64,000 nt of DNA from Persephonella atlantica (GCF_016617615.1 NZ_JAACYA010000001.1:496001-560000); one strand, 5' to 3'; positions 34,601 through 43,164 are shown, numbered from the stretch's first letter. A program made the numbers and translations. The notes: generated from the letters alone by a model not told the origin.

Positions 34601-35346
34601 ACAGCTTTAAACATAGAAGCAGTCATGTATGCCTGGTCAAAAAGAGATACATCGTTAACAGGGAAACGGCTATCACTTAAAAGGTGAGAATACCAATTTT
34701 TTATTTCTTTTAAAACAAAATTTCTGATTTCTTCCCAATTTGGATTTTGGAAATATCCATTTCTACTTAAAAAACTTGATAAATTTGAATAGAAACAAAG
34801 CCTTCTCTGGTCAAAGTTATGTTCTTTTATTTCTTCTTTAAAACTTCCAAAAGCATTAGAAAGCCATAAAGGTGGTTCTAATTGTTTATTCGGAGAGCCT
34901 TTATCTATTCCAGAGTTTATATTCTCACAGCCTCTGAAGAAAATCCTTTTGATAAATTCAATTTCTAAAGCATCTCCCTTAAAAATTTCATGCCATTCTA
35001 TTTTTTCTCTTTCTTCTTTTCTATCCCCATTTTTTATTAAAACTTTAAAAGGAAAAGAAAGAATTCTATTAAAAATAAAGTCCTTCAAACCATACTTTTC
35101 TAATTCATACTCAAAGGGAGATCTGTCTTTTAAATCATCATGCTTTTGATAATAATTTCTATAATCTCCAAAAGGACCATAACCAAAAATATTTTTAAAA
35201 GAATTATTATCTATATTGAAATAAGTTTTTCCATTTCTTTTTTCCCAAAATCCTATATGAGTTTTTCCAAGATTAAAAAGTAAAGCTCCTATTTCTGCCT
35301 TTAAAATTTCATCTCTATATTGTTTTAATTTTTCTAATCCTGACAT
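31696..35346 (-). CDS. csx11: Csx11-type Cas10 (type III-C signature protein)
   Basis: About 1216 residues. Length, neighbours and layout fit Csx11 (MTH326-like Cas10), the signature of subtype III-C, known from methanogens and Sulfurihydrogenibium. The N-terminus has LLFNLGKTHIGF where Cas10 proteins carry an HD motif; the HD pair is not present. A zinc ribbon CPICQIRL...CEVCDD lies near 435-460. Where a palm GGDD should be, IHIGIVISDYKKPVY is seen, so cyclic oligoadenylate synthesis is not expected. ATG 35346 with AAAGGTGG upstream is preferred to GTG 35355. Confidence 0.85.
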   Translation of the reverse strand: MSGLEKLKQYRDEILKAEIGALLFNLGKTHIGFWEKRNGKTYFNIDNNSFKNIFGYGPFGDYRNYYQKHDDLKDRSPFEYELEKYGLKDFIFNRILSFPFKVLIKNGDRKEEREKIEWHEIFKGDALEIEFIKRIFFRGCENINSGIDKGSPNKQLEPPLWLSNAFGSFKEEIKEHNFDQRRLCFYSNLSSFLSRNGYFQNPNWEEIRNFVLKEIKNWYSHLLSDSRFPVNDVSLFDQAYMTASMFKAVLSQLVVDSSRLNIDDDNKNYLKNPSSIKWRILGIQYDKVGVAEKSLKLASISWYREITDKIDEEIKNLLEVEYPIGNEIYRDETGIYFIVGEDLGKDLNDGSNLAKLKKDLREIEDKILEKFKDLTNDEFYPAIFLTKASRGLMNLSTLLENAKENFLKANWEKKSISLNIENRDKGKAIGICPICQIRLIYEKDKEKKNNPTICEVCDDRIHHKQVSKWIDNLTGETIWIEEIKDKNERVAYISLKFELEDWLNGNLLNSLLIQKSDFKLYLTEIKNFLEIFILNRTNFSDIFSELNKQIRSLEEKLKGSSLNQEEKRKLGQEKGLVESKRRKLSKIENIINKLIEEKWWIKPLDTKYSIEGYSNWDIDTYIQETNNFLSEVNFNLKVKNSFLELSKDAYNGCKNNKESLNDFIKQIFFGSIIGTPWEKLIKTTFLNSKIDWEKEEIRWEKFKDKNDPALDLLATLLLQFLLRKNPSPARLRRIWETTREFFEEIHKKLEQILDIPNWKKKRLVWEIQDNSLVGQKSMELEADKILFWMDKKGNSWEEKINSNVAKIYLISSISNFIDVYGNNQLKELKYKSLKNEKKAIEDLNKIFSSEESLKKHLQKKEIVLKKYGTKEELIKLSIKSNLKKIHSYKPFTSITDPSPINYQVVIPAEYLPKLIDEVIKKYNEEFKYVYGKLPIHIGIVISDYKKPVYINLKALRRIRRDVKDIDNLYRNKNQKDFQKYFRHKTIFYGEEEAKEKERRNQTKSYYSLYWDKFKEGNYNFYIKPSLKLNKDCSLKWKKWLVSVGKLKNKFKTIQIIPNTFDFEYLDHNIRRNEIFYDENGKRLIPLKQNRPYEIEVYWGKFKKFKVLFDKTDLNTTRIHKLIELLYSKLQAEKEYNSDYSYLLTSAFIELLELNKIGKNYVQRRKIINDIFELEINNFVELSNDFRKNLQKSLTKKENILLFLDMFEFWHTAMKEV

Positions 35347-35357
35347 TTTTCCCACCT

Positions 35358-36425
35358 TTAATTAAAGTTTCTAAAGCAAGATAAATATCTAATTTCAAAC
35401 CTTCCCCAGCCAAGTTTAGTTTTTGCTCCAATACCTTTATTAGAAAGTATACTTAAGGCTTTAATTATATTTGCTAAATCTTCTTTGGCTTCTTCTCTTA
35501 TCTTTTCATCACTTTTTAAAACAGCGTCAAATGGGATATAAATTAACTGAAATATTCCCTCTGTTTTAGCTGGAACAACTTCATAATGAATTGGATTAGT
35601 TCCTGCTCTTTTCCTTCTATCATGTGGATTTATTATTTCTAAAGAAAGTTTATCAAAGTATGTTGGATAAAATATTGCTCTTCCTTTGTGGGTTTGAAAT
35701 TCTAAAGGTAAGTCCCTCTGATTATTTCCTAACCTTTTAGATAATTTATTCTTAATAACATCAAGTAATTTATCTTTACTACTAATATTCTTAACTTCAT
35801 TTATTAAATCTCTATCCACTTCTAAGCCAAGCTCAAAAAGTATAAACTCTAAAAGTTTTTCCTTTACTCTTTTCAAATCTTTACTTTTATCAAAAATATA
35901 ACTTTCTATTGCCTTTATACTTTCTGAACCTACTCCAAAAACTCTTAAAAAACTATCTATTTTATCTTTATTATCCTCATAATTTTCTTTAAATAATTCT
36001 CTAAAAGCACTTGCTAATGCACCTTTCCAGCTGGAACCTCTAATCATTGGAACTTTAAAGTTTGTTTCTTTTAAAATTGGATTTTGGATTATGTAAAACT
36101 CATCATCATCTTTTGAAAAATATGGAGCTTCTAATCTGAATTTAAACCAAATTGCAAATGAATATTTAGGAAGTTTATTAATGTGTTTTTGTAAGTTTGA
36201 AGGATCATCGTAAATTCCAGATATTAGTTTTATTTTTTGAATATCACCAATAAAATATTTTTTATTTCTATTTTTAACAAATTTCTTATGTTGATTTAGC
36301 TCCGAAGTTTTATTTTTTACATATTCAAATTTTAATTTTACAAAACTTTTAAACGAATTTTCTGTTTTTCCAAAAATTTCTCTATTATTTTCTTTATATT
36401 CAGTATAAACATCAAATTTACTCAT
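35358..36425 (-). CDS. Cmr6-like RAMP protein
   Basis: 355 residues of the Cas7-like RAMP superfamily. FKVPMIRGSSWKGALASAFR is the first glycine loop and LSNKGIGAKTKLGWGRFEI the C-terminal loop with the lysine-rich GIGAKT core typical of Cmr6. FQTHKGRAIFYPTYFDKLSL sits between. It probably caps the 3' end of the type III complex. The stop is just ahead of csx11; the start overlaps cmr1 by 8 bases. Confidence 0.78.
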   Translation of the reverse strand: MSKFDVYTEYKENNREIFGKTENSFKSFVKLKFEYVKNKTSELNQHKKFVKNRNKKYFIGDIQKIKLISGIYDDPSNLQKHINKLPKYSFAIWFKFRLEAPYFSKDDDEFYIIQNPILKETNFKVPMIRGSSWKGALASAFRELFKENYEDNKDKIDSFLRVFGVGSESIKAIESYIFDKSKDLKRVKEKLLEFILFELGLEVDRDLINEVKNISSKDKLLDVIKNKLSKRLGNNQRDLPLEFQTHKGRAIFYPTYFDKLSLEIINPHDRRKRAGTNPIHYEVVPAKTEGIFQLIYIPFDAVLKSDEKIREEAKEDLANIIKALSILSNKGIGAKTKLGWGRFEIRYLSCFRNFN

Positions 36426-37476
36426 TATTTTCCCCTTCCAAGTTTAATAAACCAGCAATAGATAGAAAACCACCTTTAAGTTGTCCTTGTTCTTCATAAT
36501 ATATAAATGGAAGTATTTTAGAACCTTGAGGAACATAAGATAAATCTCTGGTATTACCTGTTTTCCCAAATATTTTATGTCTTAATTCTTTATTTGTATT
36601 AAAATTTGCTCTTTGTTTAGACTTCTCTTTTATTAATTTCTTTATCAGATTAATAAAAGAAGAATTGGAAACAGAATCTTCAAGTATCCTAATTTTTGAG
36701 TTTTGTTGTGTCAAGTCACGAAAATTGGTCACTACCAATAACAAATCGGAAAGTTTTTTATCCACCCATTCTTCATTTATCTGACTAAACAAAAATGTAT
36801 CTTTTTCCCAATTATTTATTAACTTGTCGCCTGTTTTAACCTCTAAAATCTTTAACCTCCCATATCCTATATTCCACTTTCCACCCCAAAAACCATATTT
36901 ATCCATAAAGGTTAAAAGAGGATAAAAGATACTTTCTAAGATTTTTTCTTCTACCTTAAAAACAACTTGTAATTTTCCATAAAAGTAAGGATGGGCAAAG
37001 AAAAATACTGACCAATTATTGTTGCTTTTTGGGGGACAATCTCTGTTTTCTTTGATTTCATAAGTCGATTTATTAAAACAAATTTTAGTAGGTAAGTTTA
37101 GCTTATCCCCAAAACAATAATCCCCTAAATACTTTATATCTTTAATATCTATTAAACTTCTCCAGTTTGTAGTCCCAAAAATGATTGAAGGTAAAGGTAT
37201 ATTCTGTTTTAAAAGACATTCTATTTTTGCTTCAAAAGTATTGCCTCTTTTAACTAAACATTTTTCGAACTCTTTCCTATTAACTTCTTTTTCAAATGTA
37301 CCATTGTTAAAATCTTCTTTTTCGCAAATTCCTAAAAAATAACAAATAACTTCAAACCAAAATCTTAAACTTCCAATTAAAGAAGACGGACGAATTTCAC
37401 TGCTGTTTTGCCAGGCGTCTCCTGTCCAGAGGGGAGTTATTGTTTTAAATTCTACCAATACTTCTTTTTTAGCCAA
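36418..37476 (-). CDS. cmr1: Cmr1-like RAMP protein
   Basis: About 352 residues. VEFKTITPLWTGDAWQN and IRPSSLIGSLRFWFEVICY match Cmr1, whose first loop reads RxxSLxGxLRFW. WNIGYGRLKILEV is a C-terminal G-loop. TTG 37476 follows GGAGG by 9 bases and does not overlap cas6. An ATG at 37500 would overlap it by 23. First gene of the type III set after cas6. Confidence 0.85.
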   Translation of the reverse strand: MAKKEVLVEFKTITPLWTGDAWQNSSEIRPSSLIGSLRFWFEVICYFLGICEKEDFNNGTFEKEVNRKEFEKCLVKRGNTFEAKIECLLKQNIPLPSIIFGTTNWRSLIDIKDIKYLGDYCFGDKLNLPTKICFNKSTYEIKENRDCPPKSNNNWSVFFFAHPYFYGKLQVVFKVEEKILESIFYPLLTFMDKYGFWGGKWNIGYGRLKILEVKTGDKLINNWEKDTFLFSQINEEWVDKKLSDLLLVVTNFRDLTQQNSKIRILEDSVSNSSFINLIKKLIKEKSKQRANFNTNKELRHKIFGKTGNTRDLSYVPQGSKILPFIYYEEQGQLKGGFLSIAGLLNLEGENNE

Positions 37477-37477
37477 C

Positions 37478-38212
37478 CTATAAAACCTCCACCATGCCAA
37501 AGCCTTGGGAGTTTTTTGCTCCTAAACCTGTGTCGTAAACGGTTTTAAAGATTTCTGGGTCTGTTTTTATTTTAAACTCTCCCTCATAGGCTTCTATTAG
37601 AAAATCTTTGTATTTTATTCTGGCTTTTCTTATGTTTTTGACTGGCTTTATTTCAAATGGGAAATCTTCTATTTTTTTGTTTTTCAGGATGTAGTATTTC
37701 TTTTTTATGTTTTCTTTTAAAAGGGTTTCAAACTCTTTATCTTGGGGGGAGTAATATTTATAGAATTTTTTGCCGTTTTTTTGCACTGTCTGGTAAGCTG
37801 TTATTGGAGACAGAGTTTTCACTGTCATTTCTCCACTGAAATCTGGTTTTGGCAAAACTTCTATGGCTTCTATATAAAGGTGATTTTTTCCAAGAATTAT
37901 TTTGTCCTTTTTTATAAAATTCTCTCCCCAGCTTTTTGAAATATCGTCAACTCCTGAAGATATATAAAATGTTATTGGCGTTTTGTATTTTATTCTTTTT
38001 CTGTCTTTCTGGATTATGAAATGCTCTGACATAATTTTGGAAAATGTGAAAAGTTTAAACTTTCTACCGTTGTAAAAGAATCCTATATCGTGCAGAAATT
38101 TGGATAAATAAGGTGGGAGGCTTTTGTAAAGCATACCTTGAACTGTTGGTGAATGGTGCAAAGGTAAGGATATATACTCCCTTTCAGAAGAAAGTTTTAT
38201 TGACAGTCTCAT
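37478..38212 (-). CDS. cas6: Cas6 crRNA-processing endoribonuclease
   Basis: About 244 residues, two RRM folds. VQGMLYKSLP in the first, and the G-rich loop TGLGAKNSQGFGMVEV at the C-terminus that binds the repeat stem. It cuts the repeat to leave the ATTGAAAC handle, and is the only cas6 for both effector sets and both arrays. ATG 38212 is chosen for GAGGGGG 3-9 bases upstream; the longer frame to 38236 has no ribosome binding site. First gene of the interference operon, 20 bases from its promoter. Confidence 0.94.
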   Translation of the reverse strand: MRLSIKLSSEREYISLPLHHSPTVQGMLYKSLPPYLSKFLHDIGFFYNGRKFKLFTFSKIMSEHFIIQKDRKRIKYKTPITFYISSGVDDISKSWGENFIKKDKIILGKNHLYIEAIEVLPKPDFSGEMTVKTLSPITAYQTVQKNGKKFYKYYSPQDKEFETLLKENIKKKYYILKNKKIEDFPFEIKPVKNIRKARIKYKDFLIEAYEGEFKIKTDPEIFKTVYDTGLGAKNSQGFGMVEVL

Positions 38213-38231
38213 TTTCCCCCTCGCTGAATTT

Positions 38232-38261
38232 ATCATAATAAATATAAATGCGTGATGTCAA
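38232..38261 (-). promoter_or_regulatory. Promoter of the interference operon
   Basis: Minus strand: TTGACA (38256-38261), an 18-base spacer, TATGAT (38232-38237). Start near 38224, 12 bases ahead of cas6. It is divergent from the array 2 leader. From 38262 to 38437 I see no gene; it holds GGTTTGTCGATGTC at 38333, a near copy of a motif at 38421 that also borders leader 1. Confidence 0.8.
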
Positions 38262-38437
38262 ATATTTTGTAATTGAGACAAAATAGAAGAATTAAGTGTA
38301 CCTTTCCATAAAAAAACATTGATTGTCAATGGTTTGTCGATGTCTAAAAAACAGCTCTTTTTGAGACTCATTTTCACAGGTTAAAACGGCAAAAATTAGG
38401 ATTTTAGCCTTATATATCAACGATTTGTCAATCTCCA

Positions 38438-38568
38438 GGGTTTTTTGCAGGATTGTGGGTTGACAGAAAATTAACTTCATTTGACAGGATTTATAGTTTT
38501 TTGTATATTTAAAATCAGCTAAGTTTTACAACGGTTTCTTGACAACAGAATAGGAAGTTAATTTTATG
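38438..38568 (+). promoter_or_regulatory. Leader and promoter of CRISPR array 2
   Basis: TTGACA (38481-38486), a 17-base spacer and TATATT (38504-38509) would start the pre-crRNA near 38516. AAAATTAACTTC (38467-38478) and GAAGTTAATTTT (38554-38565) are perfect 12-bp inverted copies; the second lies 3 bases from the first repeat and the first is upstream of the promoter. The whole 131 bp repeats in inverted form at 22046-22176. Confidence 0.92.
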
Positions 38569-40868
38569 GTTTTTAGCGTACCTATAAGGAATTGAAACGG
38601 AATAGATGCAAAGTCTGTTGTAAATCCTTTAGGAACGTTTTTAGCGTACCTATAAGGAATTGAAACCTATAACTGACTTAACAGGGGCTGGTCTGCCAGC
38701 CCCGTTTTTAGCGTACCTATAAGGAATTGAAACTCCTGCCATTGTGGGTCATCTGTAAGCTGGTTAGCAGTTTTTAGCGTACCTATAAGGAATTGAAACT
38801 ATTTCCATTACCATCATCAAAAGCAGTATAATTAGTTTTTAGCGTACCTATAAGGAATTGAAACTTCTTCTTTTCCTGAGTTCAACAGCTCTTTTTGATG
38901 TTTTTAGCGTACCTATAAGGAATTGAAACTGTTTACGATAGTGTCATACCTGTCAAGCTCTATGTCTCCGTTTTTAGCGTACCTATAAGGAATTGAAACA
39001 CTTCTGCTGGCAATGGAACTGATGACCAGACAAGAGTTTTTAGCGTACCTATAAGGAATTGAAACTCTCTAACTTATCCCTTTGGGAACACTCGCTACAC
39101 ATTAGTTTTTAGCGTACCTATAAGGAATTGAAACTAGTCGTTAAATTTAATGCTAAAAACGAAGTAGAAAAGTTTTTAGCGTACCTATAAGGAATTGAAA
39201 CACTGTTCCTGAAAATGTGATAGAAGTTTCTTTTGCCTGTTTTTAGCGTACCTATAAGGAATTGAAACAATTCTCTTGTAGGGACATCAAGGTCTCTTTT
39301 ACATGAGTTTTTAGCGTACCTATAAGGAATTGAAACTTTTTGATTTTCTCATTTTTCCACCTCCAATAATTTGTTTTTAGCGTACCTATAAGGAATTGAA
39401 ACGAATAGATTAGAAGAACTCCAGACACATTCAAGAAGGTTTTTAGCGTACCTATAAGGAATTGAAACTGTAATTTTTCTCAATATCCAACACTGTTTTC
39501 TTAGTTTTTAGCGTACCTATAAGGAATTGAAACATGTAAAATAATCATATACATCAATATAAATATTATCTGTTTTTAGCGTACCTATAAGGAATTGAAA
39601 CAAAAAATAAATAAATATACCATCAGATTTTGAAAGTGTTTTTAGCGTACCTATAAGGAATTGAAACCTGTGCTTTCTTGAAATGTATCAAACGCTTGTA
39701 TTCCTGTTTTTAGCGTACCTATAAGGAATTGAAACGAATAGATTAGAAGAACTCCAGACACATTCAAGAAGGTTTTTAGCGTACCTATAAGGAATTGAAA
39801 CCTTTTGGGCTCTGGCACCGATAAGGTGCCATCGCCCCGTTTTTAGCGTACCTATAAGGAATTGAAACTTTTTTCCGGGTCAGCGTCAGTTTTGTATTTT
39901 TCAGTTTTTAGCGTACCTATAAGGAATTGAAACCTGTGCTTTCTTGAAATGTATCAAACGCTTGTATTCCTGTTTTTAGCGTACCTATAAGGAATTGAAA
40001 CTGAGAGGAGTAACATTGAGGTTGAGGATTGGAAATACCGTTTTTAGCGTACCTATAAGGAATTGAAACAAATATATTTTGCTATAGCGTATGCAACTGA
40101 ACTAGTTTTTAGCGTACCTATAAGGAATTGAAACTGTTCTTATGAGCCTTGCCATTTCTATCTCATAGCCGGTTTTTAGCGTACCTATAAGGAATTGAAA
40201 CTGGAAACATTCCATCAGGCAACAGAAGACAGATTGGGTTTTTAGCGTACCTATAAGGAATTGAAACGGTCTTGACTTGAATCAGGCAGTTCAAGAATCA
40301 CGGTTTTTAGCGTACCTATAAGGAATTGAAACGAAATTTAGCTATACCTGTAGATAAAGAAAGTTTTAAAAGTTTTTAGCGTACCTATAAGGAATTGAAA
40401 CGGACTTCAGCAGGTAGCTCAGTCTCGAGATATAGCCACGTTTTTAGCGTACCTATGAGGAATTGAAACACCTTTAAGCCTTTTTCGTGAATGTATCTGA
40501 ATACAACGTTTTTAGCGTACCTATGAGGAATTGAAACATATTCCATTTGTTGCCGGAGGGTCAATTACTATAAGTTTTTAGCGTGCCTATGAGGAATTGA
40601 AACATGAGATATTTAAATCTCACCCAAGGCTTAAAAGACTGTTTTTAGCGTACCTATGAGGAATTGAAACCTCCTCCTTAAAAGTATTTGATTCAATTTC
40701 TTTCTTGTTTTTAGCGTACCTATGAGGAATTGAAACAATTTTTTGATGCTTTTGTAATTGATTTATTGCAAGTTTTTAGCGTACCTATAAGGAATTGAAA
40801 CTGTTTTTCTCTTTTTTTAAAAGTTCGCTTATTTTGTCGTTTTTAGCGTACCTATGAGGAATTGAGGA
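38569..40868 (+). CRISPR. CRISPR array 2: 35 repeats, 34 spacers
   Basis: 30-base repeats, GTTTTTAGCG at the start and GAATTGAAAC at the end, first at 38569. Spacers are mostly 35-38 bases. Units 1-28 and 34 have the core CCTATAAGG; units 29-33 and 35 have CCTATGAGG like array 1, and unit 31 has GCGTGCC. The last unit (from 40839) is degenerate after GGAATTG, marking the trailer end. Two spacers occur twice: 39403-39438 equals 39736-39771, and 39668-39705 equals 39934-39971. Rightward transcription from the leader at 38438. Confidence 0.99.
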
Positions 40869-40887
40869 ATGGAATTATCCTTACTTA

Positions 40888-41280
40888 TTAATCTTCTAAT
40901 ATTTCTGGGAGTGATTTTAAAGTTTCTGTGTCTAACTTTTTCCGTATTTCTCCAAACTCTATGATTATCTGTATGTTTTCTTTTTTCAAGCAGTCTTCTG
41001 ATGTCTCTTCTTTTAGATACTCTTCATACAAAAAGAAGTCTCCTACTTTGAGTGATAGAAGAGATATAATCATATTTGCATCTTTACACTGTGACAGCTG
41101 AAGCCATTTTACTGCTTCTGTGTAATGTCTTTCTGTAATGTGTTTGAGTGCTATAAAGAAATTTTTCAGGTCAGTGTCTTCTGTCTGGTCTATGATTTGC
41201 TGTATATCTGCAGTTTTTAGAATTTTTCCGTTTTTTTGCAGAAATATTTTGAGTTTTTTCAGTTTTTCTGGCTGTATCAT
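40888..41280 (-). CDS. Hypothetical protein
   Basis: 130 residues, largely helical and charged, with no signal peptide and no motif I recognise. Helical pairs such as LKNFFIALKHITERHYTEAV and WLQLSQCKDANMII suggest a repeat-like (TPR or HEAT) fold. Its start overlaps the upstream phosphatase gene by 4 bases (ATGA). Last gene of a five-gene leftward operon that ends 20 bases from the CRISPR trailer. Confidence 0.7.
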   Translation of the reverse strand: MIQPEKLKKLKIFLQKNGKILKTADIQQIIDQTEDTDLKNFFIALKHITERHYTEAVKWLQLSQCKDANMIISLLSLKVGDFFLYEEYLKEETSEDCLKKENIQIIIEFGEIRKKLDTETLKSLPEILED

Positions 41281-41708
41281 TTCTTTTTTTCAGATAGATT
41301 TTTTAAAAAATTAATCTGATGAAATGTATGGGGTTCAAATCCTTTTGCCATTACTCTGTTTAGAGCTTCTTCATAAGGAACTCCTGTATGTATCAGATAT
41401 CCAGCTAAAAATGTTCCACTTCTTGCCTGTCCATACTTGCAGTGGACTACAATCTTCTTTTCATTTTTTATCTCATCTATATACTGATAAACAGCTAAAA
41501 AGTCTTCCTCTGGTATTATCTGATACATATCAAAAGGTATCCTTATAACTTCAAATCCTAAATCTTTTTGCCTTTCAGCAATAAAATCTCCATACTCTCC
41601 TTTCAGAAGATTTATCACAACGCTAACGCCTTCTTCTTTCCACTGCAGTAGCTCTTCAGGTTCTGGGACTCTACTACCTCCAAGATAATCGGTAATCCAT
41701 CTTATCAT
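41277..41708 (-). CDS. Dual-specificity/tyrosine phosphatase-like protein
   Basis: 143 residues. VVHCKYGQARSGT is the HCX5R active site (nucleophile C at about 94), and GGSRVPEPEELLQWKEEGV is the usual N-terminal segment of small DSP-type phosphatases. The general-acid aspartate could be in RIPFDMY. Cytoplasmic. Overlaps gltX by 4 bases. Substrate is open: phosphotyrosine, phosphoinositide-like molecules or nucleotides. Confidence 0.85.
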   Translation of the reverse strand: MIRWITDYLGGSRVPEPEELLQWKEEGVSVVINLLKGEYGDFIAERQKDLGFEVIRIPFDMYQIIPEEDFLAVYQYIDEIKNEKKIVVHCKYGQARSGTFLAGYLIHTGVPYEEALNRVMAKGFEPHTFHQINFLKNLSEKKK

Positions 41709-43141
41709 CCAAAATACTCCAGTGCTCTTTGTATTCTGTGTTTTACTCGCTCAACTCCTATTACCTCAACAAGCATTGATATGTCAACTCCAGATGTTTC
41801 TCCTGTTAGAGCTACTCTTATTGGCATAAATAGGTTTTTCCCTTTTACTCCAAGCTCTTTCTGCAATTCTTTTGTTATTTTTTTGAACTCCTGTGCTGTT
41901 ATACTGTCTAAATCCTTTATCTTTTCATAAAAGGTTTGAACAACTCTGTATCCTGTTTCGTCTTCTAAAAATTTCTTACCTTCTTCGCTGTAGTGAAAGT
42001 CATCAACAAAAAACGGCTTTGCCCTTTCTTCAATATCCATTAATGTTTCAAGACTGTCTCTTATGACTTCCAAAACCTTTTTGTAATATTCAAAGTCTGC
42101 TTTATAACCAAATCCTTCAAAAAACGGAACAGCTCTTTTTGTCAGGTCATCAATATCTAATTTTTCTCTAATGTAAACGCCGTTAAGCCATCTGAGTTTT
42201 GCCCTATCAAAAACTGCAGGTGCGTTATGAACGTCTTCTATATCAAACTCTGAGATTATCTCTTCTTTTGACAGCACCTCGTTATCCCCTTTAGGGTGCC
42301 AGCCTAAAAGGGAAAGACCGTTAAACATTGCTTCTGATACATAACCATCATCTCTGAAAGCTCTTACAGAAACGGCTCCATGTCTTTTTGACAGCTTGCT
42401 TCTATCTTCTCCTAATATGATAGGCAGATGGGCAAATTCTGGTTCTTCAAATCCTAAAGCTCTGTATATCAGTATCTGCTTTGGTGTGTTTGATAGATGG
42501 TCTTCTCCTCTGATTACATGGGTAATTTTCATCAATGCATCGTCAACAACCACCACAAAGTTATAAACAGGAGAGCCGTCAGACCTGACTATAACAAAAT
42601 CTCCAAATTCGTCAACGTTTATCTCAACTTCTCCTTTTATCAGGTCTCTAAATGCTATAACCTCTCCATCTGGAACTCTGAATCTCCATACAAAAGGCTT
42701 TCCTTCGGAAAGGAGTCTGTTTATCTCTTCTTCTGACAGATTTCTACATTTTCCGCTGTATCTGGGTGGTCTGCCTTCTGCCAGTGCCTTTTTTCTTTCT
42801 GCTTCTAACTCTTCTGGTGTGCAGAAACATCTGTAGATATGCCCTGTTTGTTGTAATTTTTCAACATACTGGTTATATATTTCTGTTCTCTCAGACTGTC
42901 TGTAGGGTCCAAATTCTCCTCCCACATCTGGACCTTCGTCCCATTCTATTCCCAGCCATTTCAGGTCATCTATCAGCATCTCTTCGTATTCTTTTTTAGA
43001 CCTTTCTCTGTCGGTGTCTTCTATCCTAAGAACTAATTTCCCTCCTGTATGTCTTGCGTATATGTAATTAAATAGGGCTGTTCTTGCATTTCCAAGGTGA
43101 AGGTATCCTGTTGGACTGGGAGCAAATCTAACTCTTACCAA
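41705..43141 (-). CDS. gltX: Glutamyl-tRNA synthetase
   Basis: 478 residues, class I synthetase. RFAPSPTGYLHLGNARTALF contains the HIGH motif, DRSKLSKRHGAVS the KMSKS motif. CFCTPEELEAERK is the usual insertion. Charges tRNA-Glu, and possibly tRNA-Gln if the organism uses the amidotransferase route as is common in this phylum. ATG 43141 follows a GGAGGA. Tail anticodon domain complete. Confidence 0.97.
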   Translation of the reverse strand: MVRVRFAPSPTGYLHLGNARTALFNYIYARHTGGKLVLRIEDTDRERSKKEYEEMLIDDLKWLGIEWDEGPDVGGEFGPYRQSERTEIYNQYVEKLQQTGHIYRCFCTPEELEAERKKALAEGRPPRYSGKCRNLSEEEINRLLSEGKPFVWRFRVPDGEVIAFRDLIKGEVEINVDEFGDFVIVRSDGSPVYNFVVVVDDALMKITHVIRGEDHLSNTPKQILIYRALGFEEPEFAHLPIILGEDRSKLSKRHGAVSVRAFRDDGYVSEAMFNGLSLLGWHPKGDNEVLSKEEIISEFDIEDVHNAPAVFDRAKLRWLNGVYIREKLDIDDLTKRAVPFFEGFGYKADFEYYKKVLEVIRDSLETLMDIEERAKPFFVDDFHYSEEGKKFLEDETGYRVVQTFYEKIKDLDSITAQEFKKITKELQKELGVKGKNLFMPIRVALTGETSGVDISMLVEVIGVERVKHRIQRALEYFG

Positions 43142-43164
43142 TGTTTCCTCCTGAAGCTTTTTTA

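Noticed and set aside
31696-35346. Active cyclase/polymerase palm in the Cas10-like protein
   Set aside because: Read for GGDD and close variants through the whole protein; none found.
38292-38480. 62-codon frame upstream of array 2
   Set aside because: Lies in the intergenic region and leader; no ribosome binding site, and the part shared with leader 1 is not preserved as a coding frame there.
39135-39171. GCTAAAAAC inside an array 2 spacer resembling the repeat end
   Set aside because: Only nine bases match the inverse repeat, with no flanking similarity; chance is sufficient.
18593-40868. Insertion sequence or transposase as carrier of the CRISPR island
   Set aside because: No transposase, integrase or target-site duplication was found at either border.
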